Positions 38,501 through 51,339 of a DNA stretch of 64,000 bases are shown one piece after another. The position numbers and the translations under genes were made by a program. Under the pieces are notes generated by a model. That model did not search any database. It was not told the DNA's origin and was given only the letters and a program-made list of their open reading frames with translations. Within the stretch, counting starts at the first letter, position 1. Each line of letters opens with the position of its first letter. Source of the stretch: Tyto alba (lineage: Eukaryota; Chordata; Aves; Strigiformes; Tytonidae); assembly GCF_018691265.1 (NCBI RefSeq), contig NW_024881324.1, forward strand, positions 10,853,730 through 10,917,729, read 5' to 3'.

Positions 38501-41500
38501 GACAGTGCTGACGTTAGTCCTTTAGTGAGAGGGGAATCGAAGCACCGAGTTGTTAAAGGGATGGTTGAAGGCCAAACATCCCACCCTACGCAGGGCTGGA
38601 AAGGAATGCCAGCCTCTTGCCTTTCAAACTGTGGTGTAAAACACTTTTTCTCTCCTCCCCCTGTATGGTATGGGACTTGCAGTGCACTAGGGCAAATAAG
38701 CAGGATATAGACATACAGAATAAAAGGAAGATATGAAGAGTTTGCACTAGGCTGTGAATTTTCAAGAAGCGAACTACAAGTGCCTTGTAATTGTTTGTTT
38801 TTTTTTTTTTTTTTTTTTTTATATTATTGGGCACAAAGAAGGATTTGGCCTGTATCCATGGGTAGAATCATGAATAAAATTTGCTTTAACTAAATCCCAC
38901 TAATGTGCCAGTCTCGAGTGCTTGTATTGCTGATATCAGGAGGTAAACTCTAGTTATAAACTCACTGCTGAAGACATTCAGAAGTTAAATATAAGAATAT
39001 TTCAAATGCAAAGGGTGAGAATAGAGGTTTCCCATTCAACTTTAATTCCTGCTCGATGTGTGAATTTGCCGTGTCTAAAGGGTGGTGGTGGTAGGTGTTT
39101 CTTTTGCATTGTTTGCTTTTTAAGGATGTGATTTAGCCGGGACTGTAAAACCTCCTGCGATATATCCCAAATTCACCTGGTAGCAAAAGAAAGCAAGAAT
39201 ATGCGTGGAAACAGGTACCACCCACAAGGGTTGCGTTAAGGGGAGGGCGGGAAGCCGAAACACGGCTCCCTTTGCAAAGGGCCAGTGGCAGCCTCAGCCC
39301 CCTCGCACAAGCCACGGATGAGGTTGTTTGCGATGGTCTCTTACCTCTCTATATCACTAAAGAAAACTCTTTGCAGAGCACGTGAAACCTTCCACCGGGC
39401 CCGCTCTTTCTGTCTGCAGCAGCTGCCACTGCCGTTCCCCAGCCCCGCCTGCTGCCTGGTCTACAGTAAATGTTTTATTAGCACCAGGGTAAATTAAAAT
39501 GCCTGCACAACCCAGGAGAAAGCCTGCCTATATTTGACATCTCCACCACTGCTCCGTCTTGCCTCCGCTGTGCCCCGCTGATGAGGTGACATCCCCTCAG
39601 TCCCAGCACAGGAGCCCCGGGGCCGGGAGTCAAACCCGGCTGCAGCTACGACCCTGTCACCACAAGTGAACCTGGTGGGGCTCAAGGGGTAAAAAAAACC
39701 CCAAACCCCTGAGAGTTGACTCCGCATCATTATGGTAAATAGTATGTGTGCACAAGAGGCTATCCTCTCCGCTGCGTTTATGTGGTTCTCCAGTTCGTGC
39801 TAATGTTTGTATGTCCCGCAGTGGGAACAAACCTCTTAGTGAATAATGTAGTGTTAAATTCTGGGTAAGACATCAAAGCGCATGTAAAACCAGTACTATA
39901 ATATTACCTCTGGCAGCTCCAGCTTGTGACCAAGCTATTTTTATTATTATAAAATCTGTTGCTCCCCTCCCATGAATAGGCATACTGTATTTTGCTCTTT
40001 CAAGTCAGAACATGCTTTTGTGAATTTCTTTCCTTTCTGCTTTCCCTTTTTTTGGATAGCTCTATACTCTCCCCTGTCCTCTCAGGAGAACAGTAAAATT
40101 GAGAGTTCAAGGTTTCAGGGAAACTTAAATTTTAATTTGCTGTAGAGACCCTAATACTGTTCTTCTGAGGCGGGCTGGGTGTTTGATGTAAACCAAGAGA
40201 AACCGTGTGCCAAGATATGCTTGCACATATTGTACTTACAAATATCACGTGCTTACTGATCTGGGGTCTCAGCAATATCTAAGCATGCGGAGAGTGTAAA
40301 AACCACGACAAAAGGCCATGGGAACAGGAAAAGGCCCTTTTAATTCCACCTTCCTGCTTTTCCATCTTCCTCCCCCATCCCCTCCTTCTCCAGCAGCAAA
40401 CCTAGGTGTCTGTGGAACTCATTTACATGCTTTGCTTCCATTGCCTACTCCCCTAATTTATTCCATATGTTTATTGCCCTTTGTGTGCGATATTCCTGCC
40501 TGTGTTCCCTATTTGCTTATGATTTCCTAATTTTTCAGGTTCTACCTCCTGTGTTTTTATTTTTTATTTTTTGGAACCTGCTCACCCATGTGTGATCTCT
40601 GTGAAATTTCTTCTTAAAGCAAAGTTAGCAGCAGCCACCAGTGCTACTTGGAGCCTCGGCAAAGCGGGGCTCTTAAAGCAGTGCCTCGTTCAGAGCTACG
40701 ACGCTGAGACTGCAGACAGGATGGGACCTACTGGGACATCCAATTAGTACGAGCCCTGCTTCAGCGAGTCAACGCTCCCCTTCTCCTCTGGTGTTTCGGG
40801 AGCCATGGCTTTCTAGAATGGGCCCATAAGGAGAGGAAATATCAAGATACTTCTCAGTACGTGGCTTGGTTTAACAAAATGCTGAGCTGTGCACAGCAGC
40901 TCCAACTTGACAGAAAAATTCTCAGAGCCTGAGAGCGCAATTCTGAGCCTGAGATTTGTTTTCAAAAGTATTAACTGTGCTGTTTGCAAGAAAACTGTGG
41001 TACTTGCCACTGCTGCAGTTCTTTTATACCCTGATACTCCCAACAAATTTTTGTTTGTGGGGAGGGATTGGTCAGCATCTACACTGCATCTTGTGGATTC
41101 CCCTCAAACCAGATGTACTGATGGACACCCTGCAAGCATGACCCATCCCAGACACAAGATTTTCAAATGCTTGGGCATCTAGACATGTCCCATGACAGTG
41201 CTGCTTGAGCAGAACTTTTTGGATTTTCAATGAAACAGGCAGCTTTGTACCCCTCTGCAAAATCTGGTGAATCTGGAAGTCCTAGACAGAAGCATGGGAA
41301 GGCGGTCCATGACAGCGGGCACTCCGCAGTGAACGCAAATTTGAGTGTTCATCCCACCCACGGCAAGGCACGAGCTGCCCGTGGGGCTGGCGAGAGGGTG
41401 GGTGGGTTGCAGGGTGTGATATGCCGCTGCAGCTCTCACACCTGGCTTGAGCTGCTGAGTTTGGTTAGCAATGCCTGTTACTCACCACTGGTAGAAGAAC

Positions 41501-41508
41501 ATAAAATA
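35561..41508. other. Intergenic sequence without recognised features
   Basis: Unique DNA of moderate AT content. A T-run lies at 38796-38820. No coding exon, RNA gene or clear transposon was recognised; the frames present are short and unrelated to known proteins. Confidence 0.5.
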
Positions 41509-41552
41509 TTTGTTTGTTTGTTTGTTTGTTTGTTTCTTTCTTTCTTTCTTTA
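41509..41552. repeat. (TTTG)n-(TTTC)n compound microsatellite
   Basis: About six TTTG units are followed directly by four TTTC units. This is a compound tetranucleotide repeat, probably length-variable. Confidence 0.95.
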
Positions 41553-44500
41553 AACTATGGTAAAACAAGCAATAAGTTTGGTATGTGTGCACGTTCGTAT
41601 GATAATGTTATCAAATTACTAGGTAGCTTCTTAGATACAATTCTTGATTTTCTTCCCAATGATGCAAGAGTGCAAATCTTTGTGTTTTGTTTTGGTTTTG
41701 TTTTTTTTTTATTGTCTTCAGTGATTCTATTTTCAAAGGGATGGAGGCGGTTGCCTCAGTGGTGGCTGAATTCTTTATGCAGAGAGACTTATACTTGTTC
41801 TTAGCTTTAAACTTGGGAGTTATCTGTTTGACTGCGGGGTCAGCCCTATGGATTCTGGATGTGCACGCATGCCATCACTTGTCACAGTGTTGAGTAACCT
41901 CTTCATAGATGTCCTTATATCTGTACCTCTATCTACATCTCTACCAAGATCTAGATCTACTCAGTGTGTCATTCCCAAAGAATCAGTATTATACAGAAGC
42001 AGATAAATGGGCACAGTCACACATATATAAAACCAAAGCACACATATGTAACTCGTTGGAGACTTCTGGCTGTAAAAAGTCTTACAGAAACCTAGATATG
42101 CTTAAATACCAAGTATTAGAATCTCCCGAGGCACATTCTGTGAGCAATCCACGTCATTGTTTCTGACTGCTGCGCAGGTGCCTTTAGTAGTGAAGTAGAG
42201 TTTCTCTGGGCTCAGCTCCCTCTGAGCAGGTCTTTGCTGTGGCTGTAGCCATGAAACCAGTGACCAGTGCACCATGCACTGGTATTGCCTTTCACTGGTG
42301 GCTGCACAACCGAGTGCACCTCCCGTTACCTCATACTCCTGAAACATATCGGGTGTTAGATTTCCCAAATACAGAATTTGCCTGGAATTATTAACAAAAG
42401 CAGTTATTGGCACACTTGTACCCAAACCAAGATGTTGATTTCTCACATTGCACCTACTCCACCTTCCTGATTTTCTAGAGAAACTGGGGGATTGAATAGT
42501 CTGAACCTGCTTGGCAAAGGAGTAGCAGATGTGGGGACAGAGAATTGTTGCCCTCCCCCTTGATCCTTCTTGGGTCCTGAAGCTTCAATCAGCTGGCAGC
42601 TCGGTAGCAATGTCTGGGGGTGCCCGGCCAGGGAAAGAGCATGGGGGGTGGATGGAGGGCACCCCCCAGGGGAAGCGGGACTGGAGGAGGGGAAGGGAGA
42701 GGCAGCAGGGAAGAGGCACACGAGGTACATGGGAGCATGTGAGAACCACCACATTGCTGGAGGTGAGAGAAACCACCCAGGCGAAATGCCGGTCCTGCAG
42801 ATGTCCAGGGAAGATTTCTCCTTTTTTTCGTTGGAGCCAGAGTCCCAGTCTTTGCACTCAATACAACCAGACATTTATATCTGAACCATGCTTTATATTT
42901 TATTACCTGGGATGGAAACGTATCCTTGGGCATTGCCATGGGGCTTTTATTGAGAACAGTCTCTACAGCATTATTGTGGATTTCAGTTCAGGGTCTCTGT
43001 AACAATCCCCTTGCCTCTGACTTGAGCTTAAATCCCTGTGAGGAGTAGGAAGGTGTTTTGTGATCACCTTGATGTTAAGCTTTGCCTTCCGGTACACAAT
43101 GGCAGCTCCTACCAGGGGTGTCCTCTGTGCCCAAGGACCCATCTTTTGGGGGTGCCTATTGTTAAAAGGGTCTCAAGCAGTGCACTCATGTAAAAGCAAA
43201 TGCCATGGGTGTGTAAGACACCGGGAGAAATGTGCTTTCCTGGGTAGTGAGAAGGGATGAGGCAGGAATGTGGGGCACATCTTGCTTTTGCAAAGCCAGT
43301 GGGGGTGAGCCTGGTTCCAATTTGTGTAAAACCACAAATTTTGGCTGGGCTGGGCCACTGGTGCCTGTCACCAGGGCACGGGGCATTACCTTGTGGGACA
43401 CAGCCAGCTCTGGCCACCGCTCTTGCCCCTAGCTCTGCTCCCCAAATTTTCTTCTCAGTACAAATGCCCACGTGTTAGGGCTGCCTCTGGGCTACAGGGA
43501 CCAGCCAGACCATCCCTCCCTTCTCTCTTTACCCCCTGTGGTGGAACAATGAAGCCCACTATTATGTTTTTTTGTTTCCCCACAGAGCTTTGCTGATCTA
43601 CGCAGGGGAAAAGCTGACCTGCTCTTCAGATACTTGTCTGCAAGCCCACCTTAGTATTTTTTTCCTTTGTTCTATTTAACACATCAAATTGAGGCTAAGG
43701 TTTTCACCTTTCTGTTTTTTTAACAGTTACTGATTTTACCATGTTTGGTTTGGCAGTTTGGAAAAAAAAAAAAATCAACATAAGGATTACATTTCAATGG
43801 CACAACACCCTAATCCTCAGGCAAATGATTTGTCCAAGCTTAATATGAAGTACTTAGGATGTATTGTTTGATGTAAACACTAGTTCTAATAAAATGGTGC
43901 CTGAGGTACAGTTCTTCAACTTGTAATACCCTATTTGTGTTGGCCTGTACACATTGGATTTGAAACCATTATGATAAAATATATCCTCTTTAGCCTGATA
44001 AAAAAAAAATAAAAATCACAGCGTAGGTCCTACTCTCCAAGGAAGGATACTGAATGTAGCGAGGAGTCTCCTGTGAGCACTGTGAGTGATGTAAGAGTTG
44101 ACCAGAATTACGCCCTTTCATTCATGGGGTGCATCTAGAGCAGAAATCAGCTCTCTCTGGACAGCACATCAGTCTTGGTCTGTTCTCAAGCACCATGGGG
44201 AACGCAGCTTCCCTGCCCCACAGCTCCATACTGGTATTTTGGAGTCCCTTTGAAGTTCTTCCCAGCTTTTACCCCCAAGTCACTCCATCTATTTGAAATT
44301 ATTTGTGTTTGGCAATATAAATATGCTCTAAGTGTGACCAAGGGTCTTACTAAAATGCCAGATTTTAAAGAATCTGTTAGGGGGACTGGACAACTAACTA
44401 GGGAGGGAGCAAGGGTGTGGGGCAGAAACATCACAGCAGGCATCCTGGAGCCCCGTTGAAGAGCAGCCAGCTTAGTACCATCAAGCAAAAACGTTCGGCA

Positions 44501-45289
44501 TGTCAAGACATTACATTTGTCTTACCACTCCATTAATACACGAGTGACAGAAATTCACTTCCAGCCACATCCCCTTCTGCTTGTACTACCGGGGTTCCTG
44601 TGAAAGGTTTCCACAGAAATAAGAGGAACCCCATGGTTCGGGCTGAGTGGGCTCCACCGCCGCCTGAGTGCCTTTTACAAGGAGGTAAATGTCAACATTT
44701 TGTGTAGACTTCCTTGTTCTCACCCAGCTATGGCCTGCTTGAAATAATGATGTCTTTATGTCAACCTTTGAAGTCCTTTCACAAAATAAACAGGCTAACA
44801 AGGGTAATGATAAACAGGGCAAGGATACCTCTTTCCTGGAGAGTCTCTGTAGCAGAAATGAAGATTGAGAGAAAAGTGATTTAAAAGACAGGAGGACATG
44901 CTCGGAGACTTGCCCATGTACAAGAAGGAGGGAGAAAACTTACAGGCACAGAAGCTAGAGACTAAGTGCACCTATTTTCATTTTGTACAACATATTGAGT
45001 TGCTCCCCATTAAACAGCGCAAGCGGAGGATGCTTTAGTCAAGAAAATATGGAAGTGGGCTCTGCAGTAGAAATACCCAAATTGTTACAAAAAGGTCCTT
45101 CTGCAAACTCTGTGCTTTCTTCCCCCTTTCTGGAGGGCAGCTCTGCTCAGCTGTGGGGTCTCTCCTGCTGCTGCTCGTGCCCCACTCCTGTCCCTGCTCC
45201 CACTCCTGATGGGTTGTCCATCACCAGAGCTAGCCTGGATGTGGAAAGTTGCTTCGTACCTCTTGGGGAAATATTTTCCTTCATTGCAA
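41553..45289. other. Intergenic sequence without recognised features
   Basis: Unique DNA. A weak ATCTAC-like imperfect run lies at 41916-41960. The frames at 42529-43002 and 43109-43471 have no recognisable domain. Confidence 0.5.
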
Positions 45290-46410
45290 TGGTGGTGGGT
45301 TGACCCTGGATGGACGCCCACTGCTCTATCCCTCCTCTCCTTGGCTGGACAGAGGAGAGAAAATATACTGAAATTCTCATGGGTTGAGATAAGGACAGGG
45401 AGAAATCACTCACCAATTACTGTCACAGGCAAAACAGACTTGACTTGGGGAAAGTAACAATTTATTGCCAATCAAATCAGAGAAGGGTAATGATAAAATA
45501 AAAACAAATCTTAAAGCACCTTCCCCCACCACCCTTCCCTTCTTCTAGGGCTTAACTTTACTCTCTAATTTTCTTCCTCCTCCTGTCCGGTGGCACAGGG
45601 GGGATGGAGAATGGGGATTGTGGCCAGTTCATCACAGATTATCTCTGCTGCTACTTCCTCCTCGGGGAGGACTCCTCACACTCGTCCCTTACTCCAGTGT
45701 GGGGTCCCTCCCATGGGACACAGTCCTCCATGAACTTCTGCAACATGAATCCTTCCCATGGGCTGCAGCTCTTCATGAACTGCTCCAGCGTGGGTCCTTT
45801 CCACAGGGTGCTGTCTTTCAGGAACAGACTGCTCCAGCGTGGGTGCCCCACAGGGTCACAAGTCCTGCCAGCAAACCTGCTCCAATGTGGGCTCCTTTCT
45901 CTCCACAGGTCCACAGGTCCTGCCAGGAGCCCGCTCCAGCCTGGGCTTCCCACGGGGTCACAGTCTCCTTTGGGCACATCCACCTGCTCTGTAGTGGAGT
46001 CCTCCCCGGGCTGCAGGTAGGGATCTGCTCCACCATGGACCTCCATGTGTGCAGGGCACATGGACTTCACCACGGGCTGCAAGGGAATCTCTGCTCCGGT
46101 ACCTGGAGCACCTCCTCACCCTCCTTCTTCACTGACCTTGGTGTCTACAGAGTTGTTGCTCTCACATATTCTCACCCCTCTCTCCAGCTGCAATTGCTGT
46201 TGTGCAGCAACTTTTCCCCCTTCTTAAATATGTTACCCCAGAGGTGCTCCCACCATCGCTGATGGGCTCGGCCTTGGCCAGCGGCGGGCCCGTGTTGGAG
46301 CCGGCTGGTGTTGGTTCTGTGGGACATGGGGGAAGCTTCTAGCAACTTCTCACAGAAGCCACCACTGTAGGAGCCCCGCTACCAAAACCTGGCCACACAA
46401 ATCCCATACA
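45290..46410 (-). mobile_element. Solo-LTR-like endogenous retrovirus LTR
   Basis: An element of about 1.1 kb runs from TGGTGGTGGGTTGACCCTGG to AATCCCATACA, with TG...CA ends. From memory it resembles an LTR family common in neoavian genomes. On the - strand the order is U3, a TATA-like TATTTAAG (46223-46230), a body with degenerate modules around GCTCCAGCGTGGGTCC (seen on the + strand, about 45700-46000), and AATAAA (45461-45466 as TTTATT on +). No gag, pol or env sequence adjoins either side, so it looks like a solo LTR left by recombination. Clear target-site duplications were not established (flanks TTGCAA and ACATTC). The 214-codon + strand frame at 45618-46262 is an artefact of this LTR. 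Confidence 0.8.
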
Positions 46411-48160
46411 ACATTCTCAAAGTATCCAGCAAGCAGGACCTTTTAACACTGCCAGAATAATTCCTCCAGGTCTACACATGCCTTGATCAAGCAAGAAGGG
46501 ACACAGGGCATCCTGAAGCAGGGTGCTGAGCCCAGTCACAGAGACTGGGAGGGAATTGTTTAATGCTGCAGCTGATATGATGCCGCTGGGAAGCAGTTAC
46601 AGTGGTTCCCATGTAAGCTCTCCATCTGCAGTGCAGTTCATTTAAGGACGGAGGAGTTGCTTTTCCTTTAATACTGATAATCCTGCCCTGCAGGGCCAAC
46701 AGACATCTCTGCCATTTTGGGCTCTTTTTTTCCCCTCAACCTCTCCTGTGTTTCTAGTATTGTACAGTGAGCAATGTGAGACTCACATTTCTGTCCATTA
46801 AGGAGTGATTCGCGCCTTTTGGCCCCTTTGAAAGCAAAGATGAGAGTTATCCCGACCTGCCTTGCTGCCTGCGTGAGGCACCAGTGATGAAGGACAGAGG
46901 GACCTCACTTGACACACAGATTTGGCGTTTGACAGGAGAGGAGTGGTACCACACACCTTTGTAACATTTCTGTTTTCCACAAGGAGATACAGAAACATTA
47001 GTTGTGTAATGAGGAAATGTTTGGCTTTCTTGCTCAATGCCTTGAGTTAGCTCATGGGACAAGCTCATGAAATTGGACCATGATCAGATATTTTGGTTGC
47101 TTGGGCTTGGTATCTGCTGTCACATACAGCAGGCCATGAGAGGCTGGGTAAATTAGCTGAGACTTTGTGGAGAGCACAGTAGGAAAAACCACCCAACGCT
47201 TCTGGGTATCCCTGCACCTGATAACACATTAAAAAGGGCCTGACTTGTCCTGAATAAAATGCGTGGACTGACACAGTTGAAAAAAAAAAAGACAGAAGAG
47301 CTAACTTTTCTCCCCACCTTAGGCCGACCCTTGTGGAAGCTGAACAGATTTCTGTTGGGGAGGGGCTGGTGAGCTGAAAAAAGCAAATGGCATCCATCCC
47401 TCCTCCCCTTGCTGGAGCTTGGTTTCACAATCAGCTTTCCAGTGAGACTAGAAAAGTGTCTGTGTGAGAATCCAAGAAGCAACAGCAACAGAAGATGGGG
47501 CTTGATCCTTTCCCTAGAAGACATCCCTTGGGTCACAAGCGGTCCCTGATGCTGATCTCAGCTTTCGATTTTACCCATTGCAGCTACTCAAATGCAAAAT
47601 TTTTTGGAGGTGTCTTTTTCAATCATGTGGCGTGACCAATTATTTGCTGGTTTCGGGAGGAGTTAAGCAGAGCATTCGGGGCAGGTAACCAGGTATCAGG
47701 ATATCCTCAACTGACTGCAGACGCCCTGTCCCAGCTCCAGCAGGGCGACAGGAGCTGTTATTGCTGCCGGTCAAGGCCACTGTACCCGCAGAGCCTGGGA
47801 ACTCCTGGAGCAACCCGGGGCAACACCACCAGGCTTAGCTCCAAACCCCTGCCTAGGCAGCGTGGGGACCCACGTGTGCTGGTGGCCGTGCAGCCACCGC
47901 TTTGTGCTCCAGTGACCGTGTGCCCGTGGCCGGAGGTTCCGTTCCCGAGCCTGTTGCCAGCTCGCCGTGACCCGGGGCGGGCTGCGATCTCTCTATATCT
48001 GCTTAGTCATTTTTAAAACCAGCACAGCAATCCTTAGCCCCAAACCTAGTAGGGAATTACACACAGAGGCTGATCAGATAAAAACTGTGCCTTCCACTCC
48101 AGGAGCAGGGGCTGAAATTACACCCTATAATTATAATGTAGTTAACCTGTGACTGTGCTT
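46411..48160. other. Intergenic sequence without recognised features
   Basis: Unique DNA downstream of the LTR. A small CpG-richer patch lies at 47690-47990. No gene or second LTR is seen. Confidence 0.5.
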
Positions 48161-48192
48161 TATATATATATATATATATTTTTTTTTTTTTT
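48161..48192. repeat. (TA)n plus T-run
   Basis: Nine or so TA units run into a T-run of 13. A short microsatellite at the edge of the next candidate element. Confidence 0.9.
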
Positions 48193-48199
48193 CCTTCAA

Positions 48200-48560
48200 G
48201 CTAATTATTACTAAAACTGTAAACTCGGTATGACTGAGTTGTTTATCACTGCCCTGAGAGGAAATCATCATTTGGCTTCACACTCCTCAGAAGCCAGGTA
48301 CACTGCTTACCTTATATTCACACTGCCATTAAGATAACATTATTATTAATACCCGTTATTTTTTCTGTGTTAGCGCAATATTGTTGGTATTAATAATACT
48401 TAATTCAGATCCTCAGTTCCTTAGGAGGAATCACAGCCCATGGTTATTATTAAGCTTGCAACTGGGTAATAAGCAGTTTGTCCCAGCAAAATTATGGCCT
48501 TTAGAGTGAGGTGGCAATAGACCATGGGAGCCTCGCCTGCTTGCTGAAGCCGATTGAAAA
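48200..48560. promoter_or_regulatory. AT-rich candidate conserved element
   Basis: Unique sequence contains CTAATTATTACTAAAAC (48200-48216), TTATTATTAATACC, GGTATTAATAATACTTAATT (48395-48414) and GGTTATTATTAAGC. It is dense in homeodomain-like and inverted TATTAATA-type cores. Regulatory function is inferred from composition only. Confidence 0.35.
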
Positions 48561-50689
48561 ATATTCCCCTGGGCTCGGCGTGCTTTGGATCTGGCTCTCT
48601 GTGACTGAAAAGAGCCAGGAGGGAGCACAGGATCGACAGCCTCGCTGTCACCGGGGTTTCGGCAGCCCCAGATGGGGCTGCTGGTGCCACCTCCCCCCGT
48701 GGCCAATCTGCCAGGGCAAAGGTGGGTTCTGGCGAGGGGCTGGCAACAAGGAGGGGAGACTTTGCTGTTGTTAACTCATGGGATGGCGGGTGGGAAAGGG
48801 GAAAGCAAAACGAGCTGCCAGGGCTTGCGCTGGCTCCTGAAAGGCTGTTCCTGGCACCCGAGCAGCGTATCTGACCAGCCGCTGCGATGGGCTGAGGGAT
48901 GTGTTCCTGTCACCCGCGGTCCCTGCGCCCGCTCACGCGAAGCAGCAGACGCTGCCGCGGAAAACTGGGGGTTGGCACTGGGAGTAAAACAGTTTGGCTT
49001 GATCCCTCAGAGTATTTCTCCTGGGTTATCCTTTGAATAGGCTCTTTGACAGATTATCTTATCTGCAGAGGTATAAACCTTACCCTGGTCCTGCAGGAGT
49101 TTCTGTGGAGTACTTTTCTCCTGGCTGATTTTAAAAATGACAGCATATTACTGGGAGTGCTCTAAATTCCCAAGTGGGGCGACCAGGGTGTCTTCAACTG
49201 GGCCACACTGGGAGGCAAGGCTGTACATTCAGAAAGCTTACATTACAATGTATCCCCCAGGTGACCTGAGAAAAGGAGTCTTCTCTCTCCCCCCATGCTC
49301 CGACTTTTTTTTTAACACCTTAGTCTGCAGAGAGAGGTGTCTGCTGCCAGCTAAATAATCTACATGACAGCAGTTTATGAAAACATTATTTTTTGCTAAT
49401 TCATATGTTTTCAGCCTTTCTAAACATTTTTCCCCAAAACACTTCCACTTGAAATCTCCCGTAATAAATCAGAGATACCCTTTCCTCTATGCCATTAGAT
49501 ACAAAACCGCATTTTTCTCTACCATGCTGTTAAAAACCTATCTACTTTGCTCTCGGTAGCTATTTGCTTGCCCCTGCTTCCTCGTACAGAAACCAGCTTT
49601 GGCTTCACAGCCATTTGCACTCCAAAACGCCCAGGCTGAGGGCAGGGTTCTGCACAGGGTTTATTAATAAAATGCTCCTCTCCTGCCACTGTGCTGACTC
49701 CTTGCAAACCCAGCAGTGGGCAGAATGTGATCAAGGAAGATTGCATCGATAGATGCATCTTACCAGAAAGCTTCCATGTAATTAACAACATTTGTAGCCT
49801 TAAGTTGGAGTGCACTTTAGAGGCAGCGTGGGTCTGTTGCTCTCTGCTCATCGTGTGAATCCAACTGATCTTAACTGGGCTGACTTTTGGTATTACAAAT
49901 TTCATCAGTGCTAAAAAAGAAAAAACCGACTGTGCTTTCTTATTTTTTTAAATAAGAATTGCATTTTTTTTTCTAACGTATGTGGAGAGAGAACATACTA
50001 TCATGCTGTTATCAGCCAAATTGCCCCATTTCTTTGTTCACGGAATAGCTTCTGTGCATCTAAACCTCTGGCAGCACAAGAAATAGAGGTCAAATCACCG
50101 TCCTGTGGCTCAGGTTGGCAAGCTGCAACTTCCACAAGTCTTGCAGCCAAAAGGATTTACTCATCTGAGTAGCTGCTCCTTGTGGTGTGGGCGGAGGAGA
50201 CGTGAGCGACCAGGCCTGCTGCAAATGTCACCGACCAGCCCTGTCGCTATCCGAGTTGGAGAGATCCAGCAGCTGGCTCAGCCTCTCTGCTAGCATCCGC
50301 TGCTTACATTGAGCTCGTTAAGAAAATATTGATAGCGCTGAAGTTTACACAATATTTGCTCCAGCTCGCTTCCCGCACAGCTCTACGAACAGCTTGCTGG
50401 AGCCCGAGAGGGGAGCAACGCGCATGCATGCGAGAGAGAGGGAAACCAAACGCTCTGAGTGGAGAAATCTTGCCAAAAAATCTCCGGGCCGGGTTTGGGC
50501 TGAGGATGCGAGTGCTGGATAAAAATAAGTCCCACGGAAGAGGCCAGGGCTCCTCTCTCGCCCGGGGCCACACGAGCCCCCTGAGCCGTGCCACGGCGAG
50601 GGGAGCCCCGCAGCCTCCTCCGGCAGAAGGCTGGAGTAAAGAAGGTCTGTGTTTGATGTATGAGCTTTGGCTTGCCATTGTGAGTCACC
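48561..50689. other. Intergenic sequence without recognised features
   Basis: Unique DNA, GC-richer at 48590-48960 and 50380-50640. A CGCATGCATGCG palindrome occupies 50421-50432. No gene is recognised. Confidence 0.5.
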
Positions 50690-51335
50690 CCAGAACTAGC
50701 TGTAGGCAAAACAAAAATCTTTTGTGATTAATTAGAAAAACTGGACAATTATGAATTGACTGCACACAGCCCGTGTACGGTAATATAAATAGTAATGAAG
50801 CTGGCTGGATGCGATGAACACACTGTGTTTATGTGAGAGCGCAGAAGAAAGGATCCGATTTAGGTGGTGTCAGTTTAAATAACGTAATTTCTGCTCTCTG
50901 ACTCTTTGTTCGGTCTTTACCCAGGATTAGATCTGAAACTTTAAAACTGAGTTTTAGTTGTCTGATCTAAATGCTCTGTTGTTCGTTTGATGTCTGCCCA
51001 AAACATATGCTACTCTTCAACGACCATCTAAAATTATTATGTTACGATGAATGAATAAGTCTAGCAGTGCTGTAAGTGGCGTGTAGTTATTGTTGCCCCT
51101 TTGTGTTTGTCAGTAGCCCTCGCACAGGGTCTGACAGGCTCCATCCACACACAGGGATCGGCAGATTATTTCAATCCCCCAGGTTCTTGCTAGTTTTCAG
51201 AGAGGGAGGGAAAAAAAAGACAGATCTATAGGCAGCTCTCTGCAGCACAATGGATAATTATACTCACAGTGTTCTACATCACTCTTCATTTAGCTGCCAC
51301 CTAATTAAAAAAATATATCGGCGATAGGATGACGC
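50690..51335. promoter_or_regulatory. AT-rich candidate element next to an orphan CpG island
   Basis: Unique AT-rich sequence contains GTGATTAATTAG (50724-50735), ACAATTATGAATTGAC, ATATAAATAGTAATGAAGC and TAAATAACGTAATTTC, and ends at AATTAAAAAAATATATCGGCG near 51304. It is immediately followed by the CpG-rich island at 51340. Confidence 0.4.
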
Positions 51336-51339
51336 CAGT

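Noticed and set aside
42529..43002. 157-codon open frame on the + strand
   Set aside because: Chance frame in unique intergenic DNA, with competing frames on the opposite strand of similar length.
45618..46262. 214-codon open frame on the + strand
   Set aside because: It lies wholly within the LTR-like element and reads its repeated modules in the antisense direction.
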